Assembly: GCA_018398765.1 (NCBI GenBank)
Contig: JAHBMJ010000897.1
Location: 1-64,000, forward strand
Length of the DNA: 64,000 nt
Source of the DNA: Chromera velia
Taxonomy: Eukaryota; Sar; Chromeraceae
Direction of reading: 5' to 3'
The translations under genes were made by a program, and so were the position numbers. The notes under the pieces were generated by a model. The model worked only from the letters and a program-made list of their open reading frames with translations, had not been told where the DNA came from and ran no database searches. Below are positions 36,584 to 48,794 of the stretch, piece after piece (position 1 is the stretch's first letter; each line of letters begins with the position of its first letter).

Positions 36584-37957
36584 ATGACTGTCAAGAAGCC
36601 GGGTGGACTGCATCTTGAGGCTTCAGATGGAGACTCAGAGTGTCCAGACTGCAGCACCAGCCCGTCTCCCTCTCACATCCGTCAGACTGGAAGCATTTCT
36701 AACTTGCTCAAGGCAGTGACCGGTCTCGTGTCTGTACTTGCGTACACATGGGCTCGTGTGAGATCCAAGGACACATTCCAGTGCTCATTCCAGTACTCGG
36801 ACTACCGGGCGTTTCTGGGTGCAGTTGAGGAGAGGCTGTCACCTCTCGAAAGGTTCTCCACAATCTTGCCCTTCCTGCTGCCTTGGCTGCTCGTTGCGGG
36901 CCTCTCCGCCTTGTTCCTCTGCAGGATGATTAGGGCTTTACCTGGGCAAGTCACGCCCTTGTTCTTCGGTTTTTCGGGCCTCTGTGTGAAGGGAGTCCTT
37001 CTCTCCTTCGGGGTTGGGGTCTGTTGGCTTGCTGTGTTCGTGTCAGTGGTCTTGGGGTTCTGCGGTTTTCCTTTCGCAGAGAGGGCTCGGTCAAAGGGCA
37101 AAAGCTTGCTCGCCTGTCTGTATGATTCTGACGGGCGCCTCTACTCTGTGCAGGCAGGTGCGGTTCCTGCAGTGGCAGTTTCAGTGTCTGTTCGGGAACG
37201 GTCGTGCGAATTTTTGGAGTCGGGTGCGTGGGACGTGTACTTGTTTGGAGTAGGGGGGTCTGTCGGGAGTCTGCTGATTGACCTCTTCTTCTGGGCATTC
37301 GACAAAGTTGAGGGCTTCTTGGCCGGGCACAGCGCGGCCTCACAGTGGTTCGCACGGGACGGGTGCGCCCCCGAGAGTCCTGGGGTCGCTTGTAACTCGG
37401 AGGTCGGTGGGGACGGACAGACGTCTCTTCAGGCTGTCGTCTCGAGTTCCAGAGAGAATGTTAGATTGAAGAGAAAAATGGTTGAGCCAGTTGGAGGGAG
37501 AGGACGTGACAACAGGGGAAAGTGTTGGGATTGGTCCTTCTCTGACAGTGGGTGTTTCCGGAGGGCAGGGGGGAAGCAACGGAGCTGCACTGAGATGCTC
37601 CGTTTGGCTTCCTTCTTTGTGTTGACTGCCTTTGTTGACCGCTCAGTGTATGCAACTGTGAGGCGCCTTTTTGGCTCTCGAACATCCACGGCCTTTGACT
37701 TTCTTCGACGCAGTGCATGCGTCTCCATTCTGTTTCGGGTTGGAGTTTGCATTGCAAGCCCCGTCGTCAGGTTTTGGTTGCCAAGCGAGGAGAGGGAACC
37801 GGCCAAAGTGCAGCCGGAGACCGGCATGGCAATCATTCCAAAAGGCAGGCCAGATCTCATAATGGAAGACAGCGACGAAGAGAGAGGTTGTGGTATTGAT
37901 CCTAGTATTGATCATTCTGCATCAGGAGAGGGGGGGATGACTGAGATAGCATCATAA
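36584..37957 (+). CDS. Orphan multipass membrane protein
   Basis: A single exon of 457 residues from ATG (MTVKKPGG) to TAA. A tiny upstream frame, ATGGTCATCTCCCGATGA, overlaps the start codon by its stop, which could lower translation. I do not recognise the family. Hydrophobic spans appear near residues 93-113 (FLLPWLLVAGLSALFLC), 124-165 (two spans around GVCWLAVFVSVVLGF), 222-243 (GVGGSVGSLLIDLFFW), 340-357 and 375-394. Between them lies a soluble, Ser/Arg-rich loop (residues about 260-335). The tail is acidic (MEDSDEERGCG). Topology suggests 5-6 spans and possibly a channel, transporter or scaffold role; none is shown. Codon use looks like the neighbouring genes. Confidence 0.6.
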   Translation: MTVKKPGGLHLEASDGDSECPDCSTSPSPSHIRQTGSISNLLKAVTGLVSVLAYTWARVRSKDTFQCSFQYSDYRAFLGAVEERLSPLERFSTILPFLLPWLLVAGLSALFLCRMIRALPGQVTPLFFGFSGLCVKGVLLSFGVGVCWLAVFVSVVLGFCGFPFAERARSKGKSLLACLYDSDGRLYSVQAGAVPAVAVSVSVRERSCEFLESGAWDVYLFGVGGSVGSLLIDLFFWAFDKVEGFLAGHSAASQWFARDGCAPESPGVACNSEVGGDGQTSLQAVVSSSRENVRLKRKMVEPVGGRGRDNRGKCWDWSFSDSGCFRRAGGKQRSCTEMLRLASFFVLTAFVDRSVYATVRRLFGSRTSTAFDFLRRSACVSILFRVGVCIASPVVRFWLPSEEREPAKVQPETGMAIIPKGRPDLIMEDSDEERGCGIDPSIDHSASGEGGMTEIAS

Positions 37958-39206
37958 AACAGCGCTTACCAATATCGCACCATGCAAGCCATAGTCTAGG
38001 CCATAGTGTCGTAGTGTTATCTTCCAATATAAATTGAGAAGAAAAAGCCAGAGCCTAAGAGGCTGCGCTGGCCTATAGGGGTTGGCTTACTAGCTTTAAC
38101 CAGTGTAATAACCACCTTAAATCAATTCAATTCAATTCAATCATACGATTAAGTTGCAAACGTACACTAGTAAAAACATAATTCTTGCAAAATTATATTA
38201 TTATAATTATAAAATTACTGGTTAAAGTCTGATGATGATGATGATGAGTGGGGGTTAAATCCTAAACCCAGCGACGCCAGATCCCAAGCCACTAACAGTC
38301 TAGTTTATTTTAGTTTTTAAAGTACTTCACAATATTGTTACCTTTCAGTTTGTTTAGCAGTTTCTTATTTAATTACCAGTTTAACTAGTAGTTTAATTAA
38401 GCTATGTATAGTATCTAGCTGGCCGTACTATTAGCAACAATGAGACGTTTTTTGACATTAAAAAAAAACTGAAATTTGAACTTAAAAAAGGGGTTACAAC
38501 AAAAAACAAAATTAAAAAATGACTTGTAATATTAACTGAAGATGACAATTTAAATAACGATTATCATTTTCAGTCTCCAGTAGTGACCTGGGTAGTGACA
38601 TGGATAATCATTATTCAAAACAGCTTACAGAGCGGGAAAGCGTAGCGCGGAACCTATCAATCAATCAATCAATCAAGCTTTGAATCAGCTTTGAGTCAAC
38701 CCACTAATGACTGGCTTCACTTATAGTTAGACTTTATATTACTTTATATTTTATTTTAAATTATTCATCTAGTTCGTTCCTTATACCTCAATCAATTTAG
38801 AAATCAATATGCTGTTGACTAGACTGTTGAACATACTGTGGAATGCAGAAGATAAAAAATAGCGTCGATCTAGTCTAGCGCTGAGCAATAACATCATATT
38901 TCCTCGCTCAATCGGAAGGTTAAAAAACATGCATCCACGGGCAACCTCCCTGAACCTAAGTACCACGGAGGTCCCACGGGCTGACAACGGATGGTTCCCC
39001 CATACACTTGCCCCATGTACAGAAGAGAGACGTCTGTCCGCCTTTCCTCACATCGCTCTGCCTTTCCGTCAGATGCTTTGACTTTTGGCTTTAGGTCTCC
39101 TGGTCGAGGTTTGAGGCAAAGGACTTCTCGGAAAAATGAATCGCGTACTATTCATTAATAAACGTAGGGACTGATGCACAGAGACACGGAAGAGAAGAGA
39201 AAATGA
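37958..39206. other. AT-rich spacer
   Basis: Holds AATTC, TGATGA and AATC short tandem tracts (about 38125-38142, 38230-38248 and 38657-38676). No protein-like frame is seen; minus-strand 38781-38987 is short and unrecognised. Confidence 0.6.
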
Positions 39207-39572
39207 AGATTTCACAGATCCGAGAACAGAATAGAAGAGACGTTTTATGCATATCAAGAGACTGACGTGCTGCGCATCAGGCTGCCGAATGGAACATCGA
39301 GTGGCAAGAGAACGGAGGTTCTGACAGCGGCCAAGACTCTTACAGAATCTTGGTACCATCGGGTGAAAAAAAGCAGTAAAGAACAGGCCGACTCATTTGT
39401 CAATTACGAAAACAACGACCGACTTTGCAAAATTCTCATGCACAAGTTGAAGCAGGTGAGAGACGATCTTTGCAAAACAGGAGAGACGCAAATGTTTTCA
39501 GAAGACAGAGAGATTCCTGAGATGCTCCTCCACGACGACTCTTCCCAGCCGCGCAGGACAAAAACGAAATAA
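39207..39572 (+). CDS. Possible terminal exon of an unrecognised protein
   Basis: An open plus-strand frame of about 121 codons to TAA, without an ATG near its beginning but with acceptor-like TTTCACAG just inside. The peptide (TFYAYQETDVLRIRLPNG, then KTLTESWYHRVKK and a Lys/Asp-rich tail) is amphipathic and not low-complexity, unlike the shadow frames nearby. No partner exon could be placed upstream in the AT-rich spacer. It could also be chance or the relic of an inserted cDNA. Confidence 0.25.
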   Translation, partial: RFHRSENRIEETFYAYQETDVLRIRLPNGTSSGKRTEVLTAAKTLTESWYHRVKKSSKEQADSFVNYENNDRLCKILMHKLKQVRDDLCKTGETQMFSEDREIPEMLLHDDSSQPRRTKTK

Positions 39573-39979
39573 AATCAAACAAAAAAAAAAGGCTGCAGCA
39601 CCAGAATCAACCTCTATGCAGTCACTGAAAGCACAGGGCCCACCCTCGAGTCCCTCTTCATCCTTTTAATTCCCGACCTCACCTCCAAACACTACACCTT
39701 CTCCCCAAAAACTCAAATACTGAAGAGGGATCTGATGCCGGACCATGCATTCCGTCTTCAACCTCTCCTTCCTCTTCCTCTCAACTGAATTCCAGTTTCT
39801 CAAACCTAGTGCCTCATTCACACACCCCTCAATGGCGCAACAACACCCTGACGACCCTCAAGAAGCGAGACGAGATTACGAATCCCCCCAGGAACATCCC
39901 TACAGTAAATTGTTTCCTCCCTCTGACTCTTTCTCCTGCCCTTTAATTTCTCCATGAGCACCGAAATGCTAATGCCGTT
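39573..39979. other. 3' flank of the triple-AAA+ gene
   Basis: Pro/Ser-biased short frames only, no recognisable gene. This is probably the 3' untranslated region of the minus-strand gene ending at 39980. Confidence 0.5.
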
Positions 39980-42900
39980 TCAAATTCTCTCTGGAATCTG
40001 AACAGAAGCCCAGAGCCCTGCCTGAATGGCTCCGCACTGTGATGCAGGGCGACCGCACACTGGACAGATGCAGAGCAGCCCCTGTTGTGCTTCTCTCTGT
40101 GCCCTCCGCATGCGCTCCAGAATGGTCCTTCGTGCGTCTTCCACCAGAGAAGCTGCGGTGGTCTCGCTGACACCCAAAAGCCCTGCCACCTGCTGAAGAG
40201 TCTCGGGGGGAAGGGAGGTACCTGCAACTGCGTCCACCTGTTGCTGTGGACTGAGACCGAAACTCTTGAAAACTTGATCCAGCACAAGAGAAAGAGGGGA
40301 CACGGTTGTTTCTGCCCCTTCTTTCCCTGCACCCTCGCCTTCGTTCGATGGAGCGGCGTTGATGTCGACAGGGGTCATCTCCACATCTTCAGGCGGGGGA
40401 AGGGGAAGCAGGTCGGCAGACAGATCGCTTTCAAGCACCCTCAGTGCCTCCCCCGCCATCTGCACGTCCACAGTCTCTTGCTGACCTGAATTCGGACGCT
40501 CCCTCTGCATCTCTGCAAAGACGAAAAGAACGTCCTCTGCAATCAGTGTGGGCGGAGACTCGGGGGTCTTTGCCACACGGTTGGCTCTCTGACGCCGCGC
40601 CCGTTGGAAGAAGTTCAGAACGTCCCGAGCATTCGCCCAGCCTTTGCGCATGCGGAGGTCCCGAAAGCCGTTCAAGAGGGCTGAGGAAAGGCCTTCCTCT
40701 GTCGCCTTCAGACCTTCCTTTTCTGCGCTGTCCTTGAAGAAGGTCACGCAGTCTTCAGCAGTCCAGTCGGGGAACCTGACCGTGTTCAGAAAGCGGCTCG
40801 AGAGCCCCTGGTTCCTTTCCAGCATCCGCTGCATGTCTGCAGGGTAGCCAGCGAGAATGATGATCACCTTGTTGTTGGCGTATTCGTCGTCGGTGAGGAG
40901 TGAGAGCAGTTTCTCAAGTGCCTCTCTCCCATACTGAGATCTGCCGAGAGCATAAGCCTCGTCAATGAACAAAACTGCCCCCCTCGCTTGTTCCATCCTT
41001 TCCCCTACTCTCTTTTTCGTCTGTCCAAGAAATTCTCCAGTCAGATCGGTGGCTGTGGTCTCCACAATGTCTGACCGCGGGAGGACCTTCAGACCGTGCA
41101 GCATCTTCCCCATTGCACGCGCCACGGTCGTCTTGCCTGTTCCGGAGTTTCCTTCAAAAATGAAATTGCCTACACTCCCCTGAGTCTTCTTGCCTCTATT
41201 CCGACGGTCCTTCAAGTCGTTCTCGAAAGACCGGAGCTGCTCTTCTACCGACGACATGCTGGACAGAGACTGCAGCACTGCCAGAGGGTCCCCTGAGCCC
41301 ACCTCGGCGTCTTCTTTCGGAAGGAGATCCTCGACAGTCAGACGAATCACACCGCCCGGTTCAGCGGGGGTCTCTGACGAGGAAGAGGGAGAGGAAGAGG
41401 ACCGACGGACTCGAACCATATATCGCTCCTTTGCATTGCCAAGAAGGTTCTGGACCTCTCCGGCATTCCCAAACCTCCCCTGAGCCCTCTTGCTTGACAA
41501 CCACTCCAAGCACCTATCCTGCACGGCTTTGTCGAGCTGCAGCCGCTCTTTTCTGGCGGTTGTGACCAAGATGCGCTTCAGGGCGGCATCGTCGTAGTCC
41601 TCAAACATGACGGGGTTCGACAGGTTGAATCTCCGAGCCAGGCCGGGGTTGGATGTTCGGAACATCTCTCTCATCTCCCGCTCGTATCCGCACATTATCA
41701 CGCAGATGTCCTCTCCAGGCAACCCCTGCACTTTCTCAACAAGGGTGTTCAGAACCTGTTGCCCGTACTCGTTTGCACCACTTCTTCCAGTCTCATCTCC
41801 CTGACCCAACACATAAGCCTCATCAATGATGAGAACCATACCCTGGGCGGCCGCCAGGATCTTTTTCGTCTCTCCCTGGCTCTGTCCCAGATAGCCCTGG
41901 ACGAAATCGCTGCCGGTTTTCTCCACCACACTGCCCTTGCTCAAAAGACCCAAGGCCTTCAGAACACGTCCCCAAATTTTGGCAACAGTCGTTTTCCCAG
42001 TTCCGGGATTTCCAAGGAACACACGATTCAGAGGGACGTCCAGGGGCCGCTCTCCTCGCATCTCCCGGTCGTGGTTGGTGACCACGCGCTCAACGAGAGC
42101 GTTGAGGCTCCGTTTCACTTCCCGGAGGCCCTCCATCTTTTCCAGGGCTTTCAGGGCTTCGTCAAGGACGGCGTTGGAGGAACGAGAGGGAGCAGCTCCC
42201 ACGATGTCGGAAGCCATAAGCGTAGGAGCGGACGTAATGCCACGACCTGCCGCTGCACTCACTGCTGACTCGAACAGCTGGCGCACCTCACGCACGTTTC
42301 CAAACCCCTTCCTGCCCGCTCGACGCACCAAACGGTTGATGGCAACGTTGGTCACATTCGGAGACTCGACCTTCCAGTCTTTCTCCTCAAGCATGCCCGT
42401 CCAGATGGAGCGAAGCTGAGAGGCACGAAAGTCCTCAAACACGATCTCTCGGAATCTGCCGGCGAGACCAGCGTTGTAGGAGAACAACTTGTCCTGGAGG
42501 TCGCTGCGGTATCCTGCCACAACGATGCTCAGCTCTCCTCTGAGGTCCTCTGCGGCCCTTAGAATCTCTTCAAGGATCTCTCTCCCTGTTCTCTCGTTCT
42601 CCGGATCCAGCCCATAGGCCTCATCGATGAACAGCACCCCCCCTCGTGCTGCTTGAATTCGATCCGCAAACCACCGACCGCCTTGTCTCAATGCCTGCTT
42701 GGCAGTCATCTCCACGAAGGACCCCCTCGAGCGAATGCCAGACTCACGAAGCACACCGGCAAGAAGCCGTGCGACCGTGGTCTTGCCTGTGCCTGGATTT
42801 CCCACGGATGCAAAATTGTGGGCGACGGTCACACGGCTTCTCTGAGGGAGGCGACGGAACTCGATGGACTGTCTGATCATCTCAAGGAAGGACTTCTTGA

Positions 42901-44298
42901 CGGTCTCGAGGCCTGTCATCTTCATCAACTCATCCATAGACGGCAAGGTCAACGACTCCCGCTCCTTCAACTCATCCCATGCCTTGCCTAACGCATCCCG
43001 CTTCACACTCTCTCCATCCTCCTCATCCCCCTCAGCAGACACCAGACCTCGACTTGGCCCATCATACCTTCCCATGGCGGTCAGATCATCCCGCGTCAGC
43101 CAACCCCCATCTGCTCGAGTCCGCTGGCCCGTCATAGCTGAGTAGAGGATCGTCATCTCACACCCCGCTGCGGACAGTCTACGGTCCAGATGCACTCGAA
43201 GAGACCTTCCAAGTGCAAGCAGGACTGCCTCGAGAACGACTGGGAGTCTGCAGTCGACAGAGGAGGCCGACTCGCCTAGAGGAAGGAGTCTCTTTTGGAA
43301 CAACTTTAGTGCAGTGACAGCATTCTCATGGGCTTCGACGATTGTCTCCTCTCCACCATCACACAGGGCAAGAGAGCGGAGTGCAACGTGAAGGCAACGC
43401 GCAGCATCATCTGATGGGTCGCTCTCGAGGTCGAGGAAGTCGCTGTCCGCCCAGAGAGAGTGTTCACCCTCTCTGAGCATTCGAGCGAAGGGGACCAATT
43501 GCGATGGGAGCGACGGCACCGTGCCATCCACAGAATCCCCTACCAGCTGCCCTGAGGCAAATCGTGAGAGGGGCGACATACTCTGTGATCTCAACTCCTT
43601 TTCCAACCATCCGAAGACCACTGCTGATTGGTCAATGAAGGACATCGGGACCTCTGATGAGGCTGAAGCGAAAGATCCAGAACCCAAAAAAGAGCGGCAC
43701 ACAGTCCACAACCGCTTCTCCGACCCGGCCGTCTCTTCCACTACTGAACTAGCAGTCAAGTGGTTGAGGAGACCCGTCCTCAACAGGACTTCTGCGTTGC
43801 GTCCACAGCCTGCCGACAATGCGGACACCAGAGCGTTGGAGAGATGATCCCGGGACTCTTCTCCAAGTTCGACAAGTAGAGGGACCAGCCGCTTGAGATC
43901 GGCAGACCCAGACCTCACGGTCGCCCACTCAGTCAGCCTGAAAAATGCGATGCATCAGAAACCCGAAGAAAAACTATCAGCTTGGAAAATCAGCAAGGGG
44001 CGTACAGACACCAGAGCAGTGAGTCCGAAGAAACGGAAAGGTATTTGCTTGCGCCTAGCTCCCAAGAAACGCTCAGAGCAAGAGATGCAAAATGAGTGGG
44101 CCGACCCGACGTCTTAACTCTTTACACCAAGGGTGGCCACTCTGCTGAAAGGCAGCTACGGTGAATTGTCTCCCTCCTGTCACGAGCGCCCACTTATCAA
44201 TCAAAGACGCGACCGACCAGCTCTTCAGAACGTCATCCGCTTGTCCACAAAGTCCCGCAGACCTCCAGTATTGCGGGGCGGGGAAGCAGAGAACCAAC
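39980..44298 (-). CDS. Giant protein with three CbxX/CfqX-type AAA+ domains
   Basis: A main exon, 43937-39980 (about 1318 residues, TGA stop), and a probable preceding exon, 44298-44128; any earlier exon and the ATG were not found. The N-terminal 330 residues are helical, HEAT-like and Leu-rich. Three AAA+ modules follow, with Walker A at about residues 372 (GNPGTGKTT), 636 (GNPGTGKTT) and 923 (GNSGTGKTT), counted from the Val codon at 43918, and Walker B motifs VLFIDEAYGL, VLIIDEAYVL and VLFIDEAYAL. Each also has the GYRSDL/GYEREM/GYPADM sensor region and the NxGLxxRF arginine-finger segment of the CbxX/SpoVK clade. The C-terminus carries a UBA-like helical stretch and a short Cys motif (CICPVCGRPASQCG). 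All three ATPases look competent. Red-type Rubisco activase CbbX has one such domain, so this is not CbbX. It lies about 490 bp downstream of the VLIG-like gene on the same strand. Confidence 0.85.
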
Positions 44299-44791
44299 CT
44301 GCAAATATGTGAGTTGTCAGAGTAATTCTTTTTGTCCACAGCTGAAAATGAGAACGTCTGCCTGCAAAATGAGAGTCTCTTGACGATACCAATTTCATCG
44401 CTGGGGAACCTGGACAGCCCGTGAACTAATCGGAAAGTTCTGACAAAAGAAGTCCATCAGTCCTTCGATCAGACATATGCAAGAACAGAATGTGTGCAGT
44501 GCACCCTCAGAGGCCCTCACACATGCAGTCGGCGCGCACGTCTCCAGACCAATCATGCATGCAATCTTTCTCTTTTCTGAAGTCTCTGCTCTTCGTGACT
44601 TGACTCTCACATCCCGTCTCTTAACGTCGAAGAGACCGACTGAGGGCGACAGCCAGACATGAAAGGACGTATGCAGAAGAAGACCTGCAGCACTGTCGAT
44701 CTCTTATGCAGACACACAGTCCAGGAATGCTTTTCGAAGCAGCGAGCCAGCCAGTCAATCATACATATGTATTCCACAAGTGTGAACTATA
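44299..44791. other. Spacer between the VLIG-like and AAA+ genes
   Basis: About 490 bp with no supported exon. It must hold the 3' end of one transcript and the 5' end of the next, unless the two genes share a transcript. Confidence 0.45.
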
Positions 44792-47700
44792 CTAACTGAC
44801 GTCAACTCGAGAGCTGTCGGTCACCTCGTAGCGTTTCATGTCTTCGGGCACGATGTCCTTCATTCCGAACACGGGCAGAAAGAAATGCCTCGAACCCATA
44901 TACACCTTCTTCACCACCTCGTTCGACACAGCCGCGTCGACTGGTTGCACCTTCTTGAAGCCCTCAAGCCACTGAGGGTAGGGTTTTTTGACGAATTCAA
45001 GCAAAGGAAGATCGGGGGTAGACTCAGGGTCGCCCCTCCTCCTCCACGAAGAGTCCATCGTGTCTCTGCTGGTGCAGACCGCAACGTGGGCGCGGTCGGT
45101 GTCCCACTCTGCACAACCTCTGAAAGCCCCCAGAAGGTGATCGGCACACCAGTGGTCAGTGTGATCTCCCACCTCATGGCATTTGGCATCTGCAGAGAAG
45201 GGGAAGACAAAACAAGAAATGAAACGCTGAAAGGCGTGCATGCGCTTCTCAAATGGGGGGTCTCAGGGATTTTCGAATTAGGAGTGTTGCGTAAAGAGGG
45301 AGGTGAGAGGGTTCTGAACAAGAGAAACCGAAAGAATCAGTGAAGACCAAGCAGAACCTTCAACTGCTGCAAAAAGTTCAAGAAGACTCGATTGAATGCG
45401 CCCATTTTCACTGACTGACTGCAGAATGGACAGCACACTGGACACCCCGTCGACTGCTCCTTGGTTGTGGCCTTCAGGGTCGCCACCTCCTTCCGCAGTC
45501 TGCCCATACAGGGACCGAGGGACTCCTTCGCGCCGCCGTCGTTCTCCTCGTCTTTCTTGCAAATGTCTCCGATCTCCCTTTCAAGGGAGGTCGCGAAAGT
45601 CTCAGGATCGTTCACCTCGACCTCATCCGGAATCAGAGGAAGACAACTGGAGATCTCCTGGAATTTCGTCCGTTCTGTGTCTGGAAGCTCTGCAAACATG
45701 CGTGAGACACACCCCGGGCCCTTTCGGAGTGATGCCCACTTTTTGACGAGAGCACACACGGCCAGCATCTTCTCCTCGAATTTGCTCTATAGTACAGGGA
45801 GCTGTGTCGCCTCTTCCTTTTCCTGAAGAAAGGTCCAGGATTTGTCGAACATCTCCGACAAGTAGAGGTGGGGGGCAAGGACAAACTTGACGGCCTCAGG
45901 CAGGTCCCCCTTCTCGAACGTTTCCTGGAAGGCGCGTTTGCAGGAACTGCGGGGGTCTGGCATGTCCTGCTGGACCCGCGTGGCGATTCGGAGGGCAATG
46001 GCATTGATGTTCGAATCCAGAACTTCCTCAGCCACCTTGTCCTTCAGCTTCTTTGCGTAGGTCTTCGCAAGCTCGCAGGACTCCTGCGTTTGACGCAGGA
46101 AAGAAGTGTACTCACGAAGCTTCTCGCCTCCCGCCACTTCCAGCTCACGGCTCTTCTGCGCCAGCTGCCGCTGTCGACCTTGCCACAAACCTCACAGGGC
46201 TGAGGCAGCGCGCACCACGATCGAGAAAGGCAGGAAGCCAAGCAGTCGCTGTTCTGCTCCAGAGGCATAGCGATATCCTCGAATGTGTCTCTGAAGGAGC
46301 CCAGGAAAGTCCGTCTGCACGAGGCTGCGGGCCCTCTGGTACGCCTGAGTGAGAGTGCTTTTCGTTACGGCCTCTGAGGAGGCAGCGTCACTGTGTGCAA
46401 GGACGTTGCAGCTTTCGAGAATGCGCTTTAGCTCGGTCACGAACAGCTGGTGTGCCTTGATTGCCTCCTTCCTCCAATTCACGCCTGCCCCTCCAAAAAG
46501 CATCTGCATGCAACGCAAGGCACATGCACATACACAGGACTGAGTGAAAACATGCATGTAGGTGCCTCTGAAAACAAGGAAGGAGCCGCATTGAGAAGTG
46601 TTTCAGATGGGCATCAAGTAGAGCACGAAAAGAAGCAGAACAAATGCCAAGAAAAAGGACCGACCATCGGAACTCGCTGCGCAACCTCAAAAGGTCTGGT
46701 GAGAAAGTCGTCGGCGAAACCCTCAGCAGAGTATTTCTCCAGCATGCTCGCCTCTCTGGATTCGACATGTCGCTTGACGGTTTCTGGGTCGATAGGGCTG
46801 ATACCACGGCTGAACCGCTCCTGGACCAAGATTGTCTGATGGAGGAGGCAGAGGCCTGCACAGATACTGTCCAGAGGGGGCAAACCTTCCTCATGTTTCC
46901 GAATGACCTCCTTCAAGTGCTTCTGCCATTCCTGTAAGAAGATCGAACGAGCCTCTTCCTCCCCGATCCGCTTCGAAAGCCGAATGCACTCAGAAGTGAC
47001 GTCCATGAATTTCCTCTCGAGCATATGTTCAGACGAACGCCTGAGGGCGGACGTGAAGACGCTGTTCGCAGACTCCTTACAGAGGTCCGCAGCCCGCTCT
47101 ATAGCAGCCGTCAGGCGAGATCGGAAAGGCGCAAGGAGCGTCTCCCCTGCCTTCAGAGCAGCAGCGCGTTCTTCAAATCGCGCCCTGAGCATCTGTTCAA
47201 ACCGCTCTTGAACGGAGAACAGCTCCCGATGGAATCGGCTCCTCGCGTCATCCACCACAGTTACAGAACCTTTTCCAGAGTCAACGTCACCCTTCAGCTT
47301 CTTCTCAAGGCTCTCGACCATGTTGGCAAGAACAGGCTCGAAAGCGCCCTCGCCCTCGGAGATCACCTCTCTGCACACCTGAGTGACCAGCTCCTCCAGC
47401 TTGGCCACCATCTTTATCTCTGGATCTCGTGGAGAGCCTTGAAATGCAGGAGAGTGTTGCCGGCATGCACAAGGGTCGTGAAGACAGAGGTGCAGTGCAC
47501 GTGCCAGGAGCGGAGGCTGAGGAATTCTTTCGTCTGTGTGGCCTCAATGCCCTCCAGCCATTGGAAGATTTTCCGACGGAGCCTAAGAGCCTGCTCGGCA
47601 AATTCCTTCCGCTTCGTAAAGGCTCCCGGCATGAGGAAAATGCCCTCGTCGTCCAGGTCAAGGAGACCGGATAGCTCTTGGTCTGCCTCCCTTGCTGCAT

Positions 47701-48657
47701 CTTGCAGGGCTGTGCGCATTCTTTGAAGCATGTCGCGGTGCACGTCCGGGTTCCTGAACTCCTCTTGGTCACGCAAGACGAACACGATCTTCGGTCGGAT
47801 GCGCAGAACGCGCAGCTCTCCGAGAGCCCAAAGGGCAACCTCCATCAGGTTCTGAAGAATGCGAGAGATCTCGCCCTGCAAGCACAAGCACGGAGGATCC
47901 GAAATTAACTGAATTAAGTGCATCTACAGTGCTGGGAGGCAGAAGACACACACAAATACACAAGCAAGCAAGCAAGGGGGGGAGACAAAGGGGGATAGGC
48001 AGACACAGATACCGCGTCGTGTTTTGTCTTCTTTCGTTTCAGTGATTGATTAGACTGGAAAAAGCGGACCAACGGAGAAGGATGCCCAGCCCACCAGACA
48101 AAGATCCATTAAAGTGACACAAAGAGTTGACCACCAAACTAGCACACCCACCGACAGACGCACCTTGTGGTTGACCAGAACCAGATGAGAGCACGCCAGA
48201 CACAGGAGAGCAATCTGTTGGTCGAACACATTCGATCCTGAGTTGACGGACATCAGCCCCTCAGAGTCGAGGACCAACAGGCAGCGCTTCCCACTATCTT
48301 CCTGTCCTTTGGGGGCCCTGTGCTCCAACAAGGAGGCGTAGAGGCCCTTCGTGCATCGGCCTGCAAGCACGTCAAACAGCCGTGCGTTTCCGTTTATGCT
48401 CCTTGGATTATTAAAACTCTGTAAACAGATCAGTGGGACACTTTAGAACGAAAAAGAAAAAGAAGCTTCAGAGATCCAAGTTGAGACTGCTTACCTGCAC
48501 GAGTGGCGAAACCGCACCGAAACAGAAAGTTCATTAGAGTGGACTTTGCAGAGCTTTGTGCCCCGATCACCGAGATGACCTGCAGAGCAGATCAATTCAG
48601 AAATCAAGAACAGGTTTACAGAAAAGACTCACACACACACACACACACACACACGCA

Positions 48658-48714
<57 letters not shown>

Positions 48715-48759
48715 TCTCTCTCTCACACACACACTCACACACACGCGCGCGCGCGCACG

Positions 48760-48794
<35 letters not shown>

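Noticed and set aside
39980-44298. Annotation as the Rubisco activase CbbX
   Set aside because: CbbX is a single-domain protein of about 300 residues; this chain has three AAA+ domains plus large extra regions.
44298-44792. VLIG-like and AAA+ genes as one fused gene
   Set aside because: The VLIG C-terminal tail ends as in the family and is followed by a stop. The AAA+ protein begins with its own helical region; no in-frame junction was evident.
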